A stretch of 62,197 bases of DNA from Myxococcota bacterium (GTDB lineage: Bacteria > Myxococcota_A > Bradymonadia > UBA7976 > UBA1532). How positions within the stretch are numbered: the first letter of the stretch is position 1; every line of letters begins with the position of its first letter. Positions 14,406 through 23,746 of the stretch are shown here, in pieces. The notes below the pieces were generated by a model. That model worked only from the letters and a program-made list of their open reading frames with translations. It was not told the DNA's origin and did no database searches. The stretch lies in NCBI GenBank assembly GCA_023150895.1, contig JAKLJY010000008.1:1-62197 (forward strand). Direction: 5' to 3'. The position numbers and the translations under genes are program-made.

Positions 14406-17400
14406 GGCGCGGGCTCGGCGCGGCCCTCGCGCGCGCGCTCGGCGGGCTCGCGGGCCTCGTGCTTTCCGGTTGCCTCGCCGACGGGGACGCCGGCCTCGCC
14501 GTCTGCGGCAACGGCCGCCTCGAGAACGGTGAGAGCTGCGACGGGCGCACGTTCCGGTTCACCTGCACGGTCGGCAAGCTGCGCTGCGACGACACCTGCC
14601 GGGTGGACACGACGGCCTGCAGGGCTTACTGCGGCAACGGTCAGCGCGAGTTCGACGAGGCCTGCGACGGGGACGACGTGCCCGGCTGTCACGAGGGCCG
14701 TGTCGTCTGCACCGAGGACTGCACGCTGGATCTTTCGGCCTGCGCCGCCGGCTACTGCGGCGATGGCGCGCGCAACGGCGACGAGGCCTGCGACGGCACG
14801 GACGGCGTGCCCGCCTGTGCGCGCGGCGGGGCGCTGCGCTGCAATACCGACTGCGATCTCGTCATCGACGGCTGCACTGCGTGGTGCGGCAACGCCGTGC
14901 GCGACCCCGGCGAGGCCTGCGACCTCGACGACGTGCCCGAGTGTCACGCCGGCCGCCTCGTGTGTCAGCCGGACTGCGGGCTCGATACAACGGCCTGCAC
15001 CGGCGGCTTCTGTGGCGACGGTCTCGTCAACGGCGACGAGGAGTGCGACGGCAAAGCAGGCACGCCGACCTGTGATTCGGACGACGGCGTCGGCCGCGTA
15101 CCGTGCCTGCCGGACTGCACGCTCGACCGCGGCACGTGCGTGGACTTCTGTGGCAACTTCCGGCGGGACGCGGGCGAGGCCTGCGACGGGGACGACCTGC
15201 CCGAGTGTCACGCCGGCCGCAACGCCTGTCTCGCCGACTGCACGCTCGACGCCTCGGCCTGCCCGGGGGGCTACTGCGGCGACGGCGTCGTCAACGGCGA
15301 CGAGGAGTGCGACGCGGAGGCTGGCGTGCCGGTCTGCGACGGCGGGGGCACCCTGCGCTGCCGGGCCGACTGCACCCTCGACCGGGACGCCTGCCCGGCC
15401 TACTGCGGCGACGGCATCCGGGCCGGCACGGAGGCCTGCGACGGCGACGACGTGCCGACGTGTCATCAGGGCGTTCTGCTGTGTACGGGCTGTGTGCTCG
15501 ACGCGACGCCCTGCCCTGGCGGCTACTGCGGGGACGGGCGGGTCAACGGCACCGAAATCTGCGACGGCGCCGCGGGCGTTCCCGTGTGTTCGGGCACCGG
15601 CGCGCTGAGCTGTACCCCCGACTGCGACCTCACGGGCGAGTGCAGCGCGTTCTGCGGCGACGGCAAGGTCGATCCGGGTGAGATCTGCGACGGGGCCGAG
15701 GTGCCCGCCTGTTACGGCGGTGCCATCGTCTGCACGGCGGACTGCCGGGCCGACGTCTCGGCCTGCGTCGGGGGCTACTGCGGCGACGGCCGCGTGCAGG
15801 GCCGCGAGGAGTGCGACGGCCTCGACGGGGTGCCGGTCTGTTCGGGCGAGGGCGACCTGCGCTGTTCGAGCGACTGTTTCCTCGAGGGCGCGTGCCTCGC
15901 CTACTGCGGCGACGGCAAGACGGACGCCGGCGAGGCCTGCGACGGCGGCGACGTGCCGCCGTGTCACGCCGGCCGCATCCTGTGCGGCCCCGACTGCGGC
16001 CTGCGCACCGCCGAGTGTCCGGGCGGCTTCTGCGGCGACGGGGTACGAAACGGCGACGAGGCCTGCGACGGCGACGACGTGCCCGCCTGTGCCTTCGGGC
16101 ACGGCGAGCTGCGCTGCACCCCCGACTGCGCCCTCGACGTGTCGGCCTGCGACGCGTTCTGCGGGGATGGCACCGCCAACGCCGACGAGCCGTGCGACGG
16201 CGACGACGTGCCGACCTGTCACGAGGGGCGCGCCGCCTGCGCCGAAGATTGCAGCCTGGCGCTCGCCGCGTGTCCGAGCGGCTTCTGCGGGGACGGCGTG
16301 CGCAACGGCCCCGAGGACTGCGATGGGGCGGACGTCCCCCTGAGCTGTGCCGCCGGCGCGGGTGAAATCCGCTGCAACGCCGATTGCACCTTCGACGTCA
16401 CGGGCTGCGCGGCTTACTGCGGCGACGGTCTGCGCAACGGCATCGAGGTCTGCGACGCCGGCGAGTTCGGCTTCGACTGCAACGACGGTCTCCTGAGCTG
16501 CAGCCCGACGTGCGACTTCGTGGACACCTCGCTGTGTCTCGGCGGCACCTGCGGCGATGGGGCGCTCAACGCGGTCGAGGGCTGCGACGGCGAGCTCTTC
16601 CGCGAGCGCTGCTGGGACGGCCGTTTCCGATGCCGCGATTGCACGCGCATCGACGCGGAATGTCTCGCCTTCTGCGGCGACGGCGTGCGCAACGGGCCGG
16701 AACAGTGCGACGGCGAGGACGCGCCGGTCTGTCACGGCGGCGTCTCCGTGTGTCGGCCGGACTGCACCCTCGACGTCGCGGCCTGCCCGGGCGGCTATTG
16801 CGGCGACGGCGAACGCAACGGCGCCGAGATCTGCGACGGTGCCAACCTGCCGGCGACGTGTCATGCGGGCTTCGGGGCGCTCGCCTGCAACGCCGACTGC
16901 ACGCTGAACGAGGGCGGCTGCCGCGCATACTGCGGGGATGGCATCCGCAACGCGGACGAGGCCTGCGACGGCGAGGACGTGCCCGCCTGCAACGCCGGCG
17001 GCGTCGTGCGCTGCAACGCCGATTGCACGCTCGATCTCACCGGCTGCCCGGAGGGCTTCTGCGGCGACGGCCGGCTCAACGGCGGCGAGGACTGCGACGG
17101 CGAAGACCTCCCGACGACATGTCACGCCGGCTTCGGCGTGCTCGCCTGCAACGCCGACTGTACCCTGAACGCCGCCGCCTGCCGCGCCTACTGCGGCGAC
17201 TTCACGCTGAACGGTCCCGAGGTCTGCGACGGCGCCGACTTCGCCTTCGACTGCAACGACGGCGTGCTCGCCTGCAGTCCGGATTGCTCGCGCCTGGTGC
17301 TGCATCAGTGCCCGGGCGGCTTCTGCGGCGACGGGCTCGTCGACGCCGGCGAGCAGTGTGATCTCGACCGCTTCGACCGGCAGTGTTGGGACGGCGTCTT

Positions 17401-17704
17401 CGCGTGCAACGCCTGTGCGCTCGACGACCGTCAGTGCCGCGCGTACTGCGGCGACTCGATCAAGAACGGCCCGGAGACGTGTGACGGCGACGACGTGCCG
17501 CGCTGTCACGACGGCTTCTTCACCTGCCGCGACGACTGCACCCTCGACGGCGCCCGCTGCCGCGCGTTCTGCGGCGACGGCCTGCGCAACGGCAACGAGG
17601 AGTGCGACGGCGATGCCGGGCTGCCCGCCTGCCCGACCCCCGGCGGGCGCTACCGCTGCCTGCCCGACTGCTTCCTCGACGCGACCCTGTGTCCCGATGG
17701 CTGA
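14402..17704 (+). CDS. Cys-rich repeat lipoprotein (myxo_disulf repeats), 1100 residues
   Basis: A lipoprotein (lipobox LSGC, Cys24) whose remainder is about 25 tandem copies of a roughly 43-residue Cys-rich repeat. The consensus is CGDGxxNGxExCDG-DDVPxC-(8)-C-x3-DCTLDxxxC, with six cysteines per repeat, about 150 in all. This is the Myxococcus cysteine-rich repeat type. Repeats alternate between those ending in PGG and those ending in A before the next aromatic-Cys, giving an 85-residue superperiod. Such a chain would be a long disulfide-stabilised rod tethered to the outer membrane. GTG 14402 overlaps the hydrolase stop; the next gene starts 25 bases after the stop. Its place between two hydrolase genes of the Pel operon suggests a matrix or surface role, which is inference. 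Confidence 0.9.
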   Translation: MRRGLGAALARALGGLAGLVLSGCLADGDAGLAVCGNGRLENGESCDGRTFRFTCTVGKLRCDDTCRVDTTACRAYCGNGQREFDEACDGDDVPGCHEGRVVCTEDCTLDLSACAAGYCGDGARNGDEACDGTDGVPACARGGALRCNTDCDLVIDGCTAWCGNAVRDPGEACDLDDVPECHAGRLVCQPDCGLDTTACTGGFCGDGLVNGDEECDGKAGTPTCDSDDGVGRVPCLPDCTLDRGTCVDFCGNFRRDAGEACDGDDLPECHAGRNACLADCTLDASACPGGYCGDGVVNGDEECDAEAGVPVCDGGGTLRCRADCTLDRDACPAYCGDGIRAGTEACDGDDVPTCHQGVLLCTGCVLDATPCPGGYCGDGRVNGTEICDGAAGVPVCSGTGALSCTPDCDLTGECSAFCGDGKVDPGEICDGAEVPACYGGAIVCTADCRADVSACVGGYCGDGRVQGREECDGLDGVPVCSGEGDLRCSSDCFLEGACLAYCGDGKTDAGEACDGGDVPPCHAGRILCGPDCGLRTAECPGGFCGDGVRNGDEACDGDDVPACAFGHGELRCTPDCALDVSACDAFCGDGTANADEPCDGDDVPTCHEGRAACAEDCSLALAACPSGFCGDGVRNGPEDCDGADVPLSCAAGAGEIRCNADCTFDVTGCAAYCGDGLRNGIEVCDAGEFGFDCNDGLLSCSPTCDFVDTSLCLGGTCGDGALNAVEGCDGELFRERCWDGRFRCRDCTRIDAECLAFCGDGVRNGPEQCDGEDAPVCHGGVSVCRPDCTLDVAACPGGYCGDGERNGAEICDGANLPATCHAGFGALACNADCTLNEGGCRAYCGDGIRNADEACDGEDVPACNAGGVVRCNADCTLDLTGCPEGFCGDGRLNGGEDCDGEDLPTTCHAGFGVLACNADCTLNAAACRAYCGDFTLNGPEVCDGADFAFDCNDGVLACSPDCSRLVLHQCPGGFCGDGLVDAGEQCDLDRFDRQCWDGVFACNACALDDRQCRAYCGDSIKNGPETCDGDDVPRCHDGFFTCRDDCTLDGARCRAFCGDGLRNGNEECDGDAGLPACPTPGGRYRCLPDCFLDATLCPDG
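14503..17701 (+). repeat. Coding tandem repeat: about 25 units of ~130 bp (Cys-rich)
   Basis: The repeats are diverged at DNA level but share the protein pattern CGDG...NGxExCDG...C...C..DC...C. Several carry different central inserts (for example NDGLLSCSPTC versus HAGRLVCQPDC), indicating old duplications. Odd and even units form two subfamilies. Confidence 0.85.
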
Positions 17705-17729
17705 CGACCGCCTGCCCGGAGAGCCGACC

Positions 17730-19022
17730 ATGACGTCCCCCGCACCGTTTCGCATCACCGCCCCCCGACGTCGCCGCGCCGCGCTCGCCCTCTTCGCCGT
17801 GACGGCCGCCGCCGCTTGTGAGAGCGCGACGAGCGACGGCACGGGCGAGGACGCCGCCGATCTCGGGGTCGACGCCAAACGGCAGGACGCCGCGGGGTCC
17901 GGCGGGACGGGCTCGGGCGGGCAGACCGGCGGCGCGGGCGGGACGGGCGGGTTCGGCGGCCCCGGGGGACAGAGCGGCGGCGGCCAGACCGGCGGCGGCC
18001 AGACCGGCGGAAACGGCGGCGACGGCGGCCACGGCGGTACGCCGGGCGCGCTGATCGCCGCCCCCGCCGCCCCCTGCGAGCTCCCGAGCGGCCCGGACGC
18101 GCGACAGGCCGACTACGACGTCGAGATGGGACGCTTCGTCGCCCGCATCCAGGCCTACGCCGCGTGCCGCAAGCCCGGTTTCATGGTCTTCCCGCAGAAC
18201 GCGCCCGAGCTCGCGCGGCTCCCCGGTTACCTCGACTTCGTGGCCGGCATCGGCAAAGAAGACCTGTACTACGGCGCCGATGCCGACGCGGAGCCGACGG
18301 ACGCCGAACAGACGCGCGAGTGGGAGGCCGATCTCGACCTCTTCACGGCCGCCGGCAAGCTCGTGCTCTCGGTCGACTATCCGTTCACCGACGAGGACGT
18401 GCCGGACTTCGACGCCGAGACCCGCGCCCGCATCGACGAGGGGTACCGCCGCGCCGGCGCGAAGGGGTACGCGCACTACGCGTCCGTCCGCAACCTGGGC
18501 TACCCCACCGTCAATCCCGGGCACGAGCCCGACGCCCGCGGCGCGCCGGTGACGACGACCGCGGCGGTGAATGACTGGCTCTATCTGCTGCAACCGCCCG
18601 AGGATCTCGAGCGCGCCGAGTACGTCGATCTGCTGTCGGATCAACGCTTCGATCTGCTGGTGATCGACGCCGAGTGGGACGGCGAAGTCCTGACGGGGCC
18701 CGAGTTGGCGGCGGTTCACATGAACGCGGGCGCCCTCGTGATCAGTTACCTGTCCATCGGCGAGGCCGAGACCTATCGCGCGTACTGGAACCCCCGGTGG
18801 GACGCGAACGGCGACGGCCGCCCGGACGCCGGCGCGCCGGCCTGGCTCGGCGAGAGCAACCCGGACTGGCCGGACAACTACAAGGTCCGGTACTGGATGC
18901 CCGGCTGGCAGGCGTTGATGCTCACCCGCATCGACGAGCTCATCGACGCGGGCTTCGACGGGGTCTACCTGGACATCATCGACGCCTGGGAGTGTTTCGA
19001 CTCCGGAGAGTGTCGGGAATAG
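17730..19022 (+). CDS. Lipoprotein with circularly permuted GH114-type hydrolase domain
   Basis: A 430-residue lipoprotein (lipobox AAAC, Cys30) with a Gly-rich linker at about 55-106, then a GH114/TM1410-type domain with its two halves in reverse order relative to the protein at 13446. First come the elements normally C-terminal: VFPQNAPEL (153-161), GIGKEDLYYGADAD (173-186), LVLSVDY (211-217). Then come those normally N-terminal: WLYLLQ (283-288), LSIGEAE (341-347), NPDW (377-380), KVRYW (385-389), GFDGVYLDIID (408-418). All the conserved acidic residues are retained, so activity is plausible. ATG 17730 has GGAGAG upstream. PelA follows 6 bases after the stop. It is likely an outer-membrane-tethered Pel hydrolase. 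Confidence 0.85.
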   Translation: MTSPAPFRITAPRRRRAALALFAVTAAAACESATSDGTGEDAADLGVDAKRQDAAGSGGTGSGGQTGGAGGTGGFGGPGGQSGGGQTGGGQTGGNGGDGGHGGTPGALIAAPAAPCELPSGPDARQADYDVEMGRFVARIQAYAACRKPGFMVFPQNAPELARLPGYLDFVAGIGKEDLYYGADADAEPTDAEQTREWEADLDLFTAAGKLVLSVDYPFTDEDVPDFDAETRARIDEGYRRAGAKGYAHYASVRNLGYPTVNPGHEPDARGAPVTTTAAVNDWLYLLQPPEDLERAEYVDLLSDQRFDLLVIDAEWDGEVLTGPELAAVHMNAGALVISYLSIGEAETYRAYWNPRWDANGDGRPDAGAPAWLGESNPDWPDNYKVRYWMPGWQALMLTRIDELIDAGFDGVYLDIIDAWECFDSGECRE

Positions 19023-19028
19023 GCGGCG

Positions 19029-21296
19029 GTGCGCGGCGCTCGTCCCATCACCGGCGCGCTCGGGGCCCTGGGGCTGACCTGGGGCCTGGCCTATGTGACG
19101 CTCTCGGCGCGCCCCGCGCCCACCGTCGACGACTGGCAGGCGCGCCTCGACCCCGAGCGGCCCGCGGCGGCCATCAGCGGCCCGCCTCAGTTCTCGATGG
19201 ACCCGCCGCCGGCCTACACCCGAACGCCCCTCTCCGGCACCCCGCGGTCTCGCAAGGTCCTGGTGCTCTACAACAGTCACGAGCAGTTCACCGAAGAGGA
19301 CGACCACGGCAAACAGTGGAAGGTCCCCACCAACACGGAGAACAACCGCTTCCACACCTTGGCCGAGCTCGCCCTCAACCACGCCGGCCTCGTGACCGAG
19401 TTCGCGGACCTCAACAACCCGCAGGGTCTGCCCGACGCGGCGGCGATGGCGGACTTCCGTGGGGTCGCCGTGTGGACGAACGGCGACCGCTGCCGGGACC
19501 CCGAGGGCACGCTGCGCTGGTACGCCGAGCAGGGGCGCGCCGGGCGCCGGGTCGTTTTCCTCGAGCGCACGGGCTGCGCCAAGGACCTCAAGGGGCGGGC
19601 CATCTCACCGGAGGTCTGGCAGAGCAGCCTCGCCGAGCTCGGCCTGCGTTTGGGCGACACGGAAATCTGGGACGCCGACCAGATCAGCGTCGAGTTCGAG
19701 AGCGGCAAGCGCACGGGGTTCGAACAGAAACTCGACCTGCGCCTCCCCTACTGGCGCGACGTGCAGGCCCTCGACCCCGAGGCCCGCGTCTGGCTCCGGC
19801 TCGGGCTCGAGAGCCGCCCGGGCGCCGCCGCCGACGCCGTGATCGTGGGGCCGCGCGCCAGCTTCGTGATGCGGGAGTACGCGTTTCGCGAACACAAGGT
19901 CGGCGCCCGCTGGACGCGCGCGTGGCTGATCGACCCCTTCGCGTTCTTCGAGGCGGCCTTCGGCCTGCAGGACGAGCCGCGCCTCGACTTCACGACCCTC
20001 AACGGGCTGCGCATGTTCTACGCGCACATCGACGGCGATGGCATGGAGACGATCAGCGAGATCGACCGCAAGAGCATGTGCGGCGAGATCGTGCGCGAGT
20101 CGCTGCTGAAGGTCTACCCGCTGCCGGTCACGCTGAGCGTCGTGACGGGCCGCGTGCAGCCGCCCCCCGAAGCCTACGGCAGTGAACGGGCCGTCGAGGT
20201 CGCGCGCTCGCTGCTCGCGCTGCCCAACGTCGAGGTGGCGAGTCACGGTTTCAGTCATCCGATGGACTGGCGCGCCGGCGAGAAATCCGAACTGTCGGTG
20301 AAGAACCTGCCCGGCTACACCCTCAGCGGTGAGGGCGAGATCGCCCACAGCACGGCGTACATCAACGCGGCGCTGACCACGCCGGACAAGCCCGTGCGGG
20401 TGATGCTCTGGACCGGCTGGTGCAACCCGGACGAGGCGCAGCTCGAGGTCGTTTCGCGCCTGGGTCTCTTCAACCTCAACGGCGGCGATCCGCGTATGGA
20501 CCGCCTGTATCCGAGTTACGCCCACATGGCCCCGCCCATCCATCGCGTGGGCAAGCAGTTCCAGTTCTATACCAGCGCGGCGAACGACTACATCCTGACC
20601 GACGAGTGGCAGCCCCCCTATTACCGCTTCGGCAACGTCGTCGACACGTTCGAGCGCACGGGCCGCCCCCGGCGTGTCGTGCCGGCCAACATCTATTATC
20701 ACTTCTATATCGGCCAGAACCTCTCGGCCCTCGAAGGCTCGACGCGGCCGTACGACTGGGCGATGCGCAACGACGTCGCGCCCGTTTTCGTCAGCGAATA
20801 CGTCGATGTCGTGCGCGACTTTCACTTCGGTCGCGTGGCGGCCCTCGGCCCCGGCCGCTGGCGGGTGCGCACGGACGGGCGCCTGCAGACGGTGCGTTTC
20901 GACGGCGAGCCCGTCCACATCGACCTCGAGGCGTCGCGCGGGGTCATCGGCTACGTCTACGAGCCGGCGCTGGCGACGACGTACGTCCACCTGCTCGGCC
21001 AGGAGAGTGTCATCGTCCGCAGTGAAGCGCCGCCGCAACGGCCCTACGTGCGGCGCGCGACACATCGCATCACCCGCGCGGAGGTCCGCGGTCGGCGCCT
21101 TTCCGTCGACCTCGGTGGGTACGGACCCAAGTTCCTGGAGGTCGCGGGGCTGCCGCCCGAGCGCCCCGTCGAGGTGACGATCTATCGCGGGCCGACGGTG
21201 CTCGACGAGCCGGGGCTCGCCGCCGACGGCAACGGCGTCGTGCGCATCGACCTGCCCGTCGCAGGCACCTACACCATCGACGTGGGGCGGCCATGA
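19029..21296 (+). CDS. pelA: PelA-type polysaccharide deacetylase (without hydrolase domain)
   Basis: A 755-residue periplasmic protein matching the central and C-terminal parts of PelA, which de-N-acetylates the Pel polymer before export. An N-terminal hydrophobic segment (about 9-27) is a signal or anchor. A Rossmann-like domain follows (SRKVLVLYNSHEQF onward). The deacetylase begins near 320 with FYAHIDGDG (331-338, the Asp pair) and continues to ASHGFSHP (404-411, the metal-binding His pair), as in CE4-like enzymes. A beta-rich C-terminus follows after 600. The GH domain that starts Pseudomonas PelA is absent; separate hydrolases at 13446 and 17730 can supply it. GTG start; the stop overlaps the next ATG (ATGA). 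Confidence 0.88.
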   Translation: MRGARPITGALGALGLTWGLAYVTLSARPAPTVDDWQARLDPERPAAAISGPPQFSMDPPPAYTRTPLSGTPRSRKVLVLYNSHEQFTEEDDHGKQWKVPTNTENNRFHTLAELALNHAGLVTEFADLNNPQGLPDAAAMADFRGVAVWTNGDRCRDPEGTLRWYAEQGRAGRRVVFLERTGCAKDLKGRAISPEVWQSSLAELGLRLGDTEIWDADQISVEFESGKRTGFEQKLDLRLPYWRDVQALDPEARVWLRLGLESRPGAAADAVIVGPRASFVMREYAFREHKVGARWTRAWLIDPFAFFEAAFGLQDEPRLDFTTLNGLRMFYAHIDGDGMETISEIDRKSMCGEIVRESLLKVYPLPVTLSVVTGRVQPPPEAYGSERAVEVARSLLALPNVEVASHGFSHPMDWRAGEKSELSVKNLPGYTLSGEGEIAHSTAYINAALTTPDKPVRVMLWTGWCNPDEAQLEVVSRLGLFNLNGGDPRMDRLYPSYAHMAPPIHRVGKQFQFYTSAANDYILTDEWQPPYYRFGNVVDTFERTGRPRRVVPANIYYHFYIGQNLSALEGSTRPYDWAMRNDVAPVFVSEYVDVVRDFHFGRVAALGPGRWRVRTDGRLQTVRFDGEPVHIDLEASRGVIGYVYEPALATTYVHLLGQESVIVRSEAPPQRPYVRRATHRITRAEVRGRRLSVDLGGYGPKFLEVAGLPPERPVEVTIYRGPTVLDEPGLAADGNGVVRIDLPVAGTYTIDVGRP

Positions 21297-22855
21297 GGGG
21301 CGCCGCACCCTGGCTGGCCCTGGGTGGCCTGGCGACGGTCTGTGGCCTGGCCCTGGCGCTGGTGTTTCCCGACGACCGACGCCTGGGACACATGTACGAG
21401 TCCGATCGACAGTACCCCGAGGCCGTGCTCGCCTTCGAGCGCTGGGTCGGCGCGCACCCGCGGGACAAAGACACCCGGGTCCACCTCGCCGCCCTCTACC
21501 TGGACGTGGGCGACGCCGCGGGCGCCCTGCGCACGCTCGAGGCCCTCATCCGCGACTGGCCCGACGACGCCGGGCTGCGCGAGCAGGTCATCGAGGTCTA
21601 TACCAGCCGCAATCAGATCGACCCGACGCTGCCGCACCTCGAAGTTCTGTCCCGGCTGAACCCGGAGGACGCCGACGTCGCCGAGGAGCTCGCGGATCTG
21701 TATCGCTACTTCGGACGCGAGAAAGAGCTCATCGCACAGCTCGAGAAGGTCCTGCAGCTCGATCCGCGGCCGGCGACGACGTCGGAACTGCTGGAGCTCC
21801 TGCTGCATCACGGCGAGTACGACCGCGCCCTGCGGCTGCTCGAGCCCGCCGTCGCGCGGCGGCCCGACTGGCCGCTCGGCCACAGCGAGCTCGCCCGCGT
21901 CTACATGCGTTTGCACCGGGTCGACGATGCCATCCGGCACCTGCGCAAGGCCGTGGCGCTGCAGCCCGACCGCGCCGAGCCGTTCGACGATCTCGTGAGC
22001 ACGCTGGTGCAGGCCGGCCGGGTGGAGGCCGCCCTGCGGGCCTGGCGCGAACGCCTGGACGGCCACCCCTACGAACACGGGCTGCGACGCAAGCTGGCGG
22101 ATTTCCTGATGGATCAGGGCCGGGGTGCGCAGGCCGTCGCCGAGCTGACGGCGGCGCTCGAGGCCCGCCCGGCGGACCGCGCGACGCGGCTCGACCTGGT
22201 GCGCGTGCTGACCGACCTCGGCCGGGACGCGGAAGCCCTGGGTCCCTTGCAACCGCTGCTGCAACAACAACCGCCCGATCTCGAGGCCCTGCGCCTCGCC
22301 GCCCACATCGCGGCGTACACCGACCAGTTGGACGCCGCCGTGCGGTACTACGATCAGCTCATCCGGCTGGCACCCGCCGAGGAGCAGTTGCGCCTCGAAC
22401 GCATCGAGCTGTTGTGCGGGGCGGACCGGCACGCCGAAGCGCTCGGCGACCTGGAACCGGCCGTCGCGCGGCATCCGCAGGACGTGCGTTTGCGTGTCTA
22501 TCTGGTCGACGCGCTGGAGGCCGCCGGCCGGGACGACGACGCGCTTTCGCACCGCCGCACGCTCGTCGAGCAGAATCCGCAGCGCCCCGAGCTGAGGCGC
22601 GCGCTCGCGGAGCATCTGGAGCGGGCGCAGGCGTTCGACGAGGCGCTGCCGCACTTCCGCTGGCTGGCGGAGAACACGCGCGAGGGCGCGTCGTTGTGGC
22701 GGACCGTGGCCGCCGTCGCGCAGAACGCCGGCGACCGCGAGACGGCCATCGAGGCCCTCGAGCGCAGCCTCGGGCGGGCCCGGCGCCGGAGCGAGACCAA
22801 CCCGGAGGACGCGGAGGGCGACAGCCCGCTGGAGGTGAACGTCAATGCGGACTGA
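21293..22855 (+). CDS. PelB-like TPR protein 1 (membrane anchored)
   Basis: A 520-residue protein: one N-terminal membrane anchor (about 6-25), then TPR-type helical repeats to about residue 495 (for example YPEAVLAFERWVGAHPRDKD, DAIRHLRKAVALQPDRAEP) and a short acidic tail. In Pseudomonas, PelB combines an anchored TPR scaffold, which binds PelA, with an outer-membrane barrel; this protein fits the first half of that scaffold. It overlaps pelA by four bases and the next TPR gene by 11 bases. Assignment as part of a divided PelB rests on position and architecture, not on a unique motif. Confidence 0.8.
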   Translation: MRGAAPWLALGGLATVCGLALALVFPDDRRLGHMYESDRQYPEAVLAFERWVGAHPRDKDTRVHLAALYLDVGDAAGALRTLEALIRDWPDDAGLREQVIEVYTSRNQIDPTLPHLEVLSRLNPEDADVAEELADLYRYFGREKELIAQLEKVLQLDPRPATTSELLELLLHHGEYDRALRLLEPAVARRPDWPLGHSELARVYMRLHRVDDAIRHLRKAVALQPDRAEPFDDLVSTLVQAGRVEAALRAWRERLDGHPYEHGLRRKLADFLMDQGRGAQAVAELTAALEARPADRATRLDLVRVLTDLGRDAEALGPLQPLLQQQPPDLEALRLAAHIAAYTDQLDAAVRYYDQLIRLAPAEEQLRLERIELLCGADRHAEALGDLEPAVARHPQDVRLRVYLVDALEAAGRDDDALSHRRTLVEQNPQRPELRRALAEHLERAQAFDEALPHFRWLAENTREGASLWRTVAAVAQNAGDRETAIEALERSLGRARRRSETNPEDAEGDSPLEVNVNAD

Positions 22856-23744
22856 ACGCCCGCGCCCGGCCGTCGCGCTGGCGACGACGCTCGCGCTCGT
22901 TTTCGTCCCGGCCGCGACCGCCCTGGCCGCCCCGCGCCCCGCCGCCCGCCCGGCGACGAGCCCCGAGCAGGAGCGCCGCGACCTGGAGGAGCTCGCCGAA
23001 CTGTATGCGCAGGAGGGCCGCACCGACGACGCGCTCTCCGTTTACGCCGACCTGCGGGCCCGCGTCCCCGCGAATCCGGAATACTGGCGCCGCGCGGCGG
23101 ATCTCCTCGAACCCCTGCCCGACCGGCACGTCGATCTGTTGGTGCTGCTGAAGGCCTGGCGGGCGGCCGCCCCCACGCTGCGGGAGCCAGCGGAGCGCCT
23201 CGCGCGGTTCTACGAGCAGGACGGGGCCATCGACGAGGGGCTGCAGATCGTGGCCGAACTGCTGGTGCAGACGCCCCGCGACGTTTCCGTGCTGCGTTTG
23301 AAGGCCGAGCTGCTGGAGACGGGTGATCGCACCGACGCCGCCATCACGGCCTGGACCGCCGTCCTGGCGATGCCCGGCGCGACGCTCGAGGATCGCTGGC
23401 GGCACGCCGAGTTGCTCAGCACCCGCGGGGACTCACCGGCCCTGCGCGAGGCCTACGCCGGTCTCGTCGCCGCGAAACCCGACGATGTGCGGTTCCGGGT
23501 CGCCTACGGCGAGGCCCTGCTCGGTGCCGACGACGTACAGGGCGCGCGGGCGCAGGCCGAGGCTGCACAGCGACTCGCTCCGGCGGACCCCGAGCTGAAG
23601 CGCCTGCTCGACGCGCTCGATGCGGCCGAGGCGGAGCGCACCGACGACGCCGCCCGGGACGCGTACGACACCCGCGGGGCCCTTCGCCGCCGCGTCGACC
23701 GCGCCGCGCGCGTGCGCGCCCTCTCCCGAGAAGAGGACTACTGA
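22845..23744 (+). CDS. PelB-like TPR protein 2 (exported)
   Basis: A 299-residue protein with a signal peptide (hydrophobic about 10-28, ALAAPRPA junction) followed by TPR repeats (LAELYAQEGRTDDALSVYADL, YGEALLGADDVQGARAQAEAAQRL) and a charged C-terminal tail. The gene overlaps the preceding TPR gene by 11 bases and ends two bases before pelD. With protein 1 and the barrel at 29098 the summed length is 1187 residues, close to that of a single PelB. The role as periplasmic scaffold is inferred. Confidence 0.78.
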   Translation: MRTERPRPAVALATTLALVFVPAATALAAPRPAARPATSPEQERRDLEELAELYAQEGRTDDALSVYADLRARVPANPEYWRRAADLLEPLPDRHVDLLVLLKAWRAAAPTLREPAERLARFYEQDGAIDEGLQIVAELLVQTPRDVSVLRLKAELLETGDRTDAAITAWTAVLAMPGATLEDRWRHAELLSTRGDSPALREAYAGLVAAKPDDVRFRVAYGEALLGADDVQGARAQAEAAQRLAPADPELKRLLDALDAAEAERTDDAARDAYDTRGALRRRVDRAARVRALSREEDY

Positions 23745-23746
23745 CC

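Noticed and set aside
14503-17701. Possible CRISPR array or satellite DNA because of the dense repeats
   Set aside because: Unit length of about 130 bp, strong coding constraint and diverged copies identify a protein repeat; there are no short identical direct repeats with unique spacers.
14360-17878. A 1172-codon open frame antisense to the 25-repeat lipoprotein gene
   Set aside because: Same cause as above: a shadow of repeated plus-strand codons in a GC-rich genome, with low-complexity product and no ribosome-binding site.
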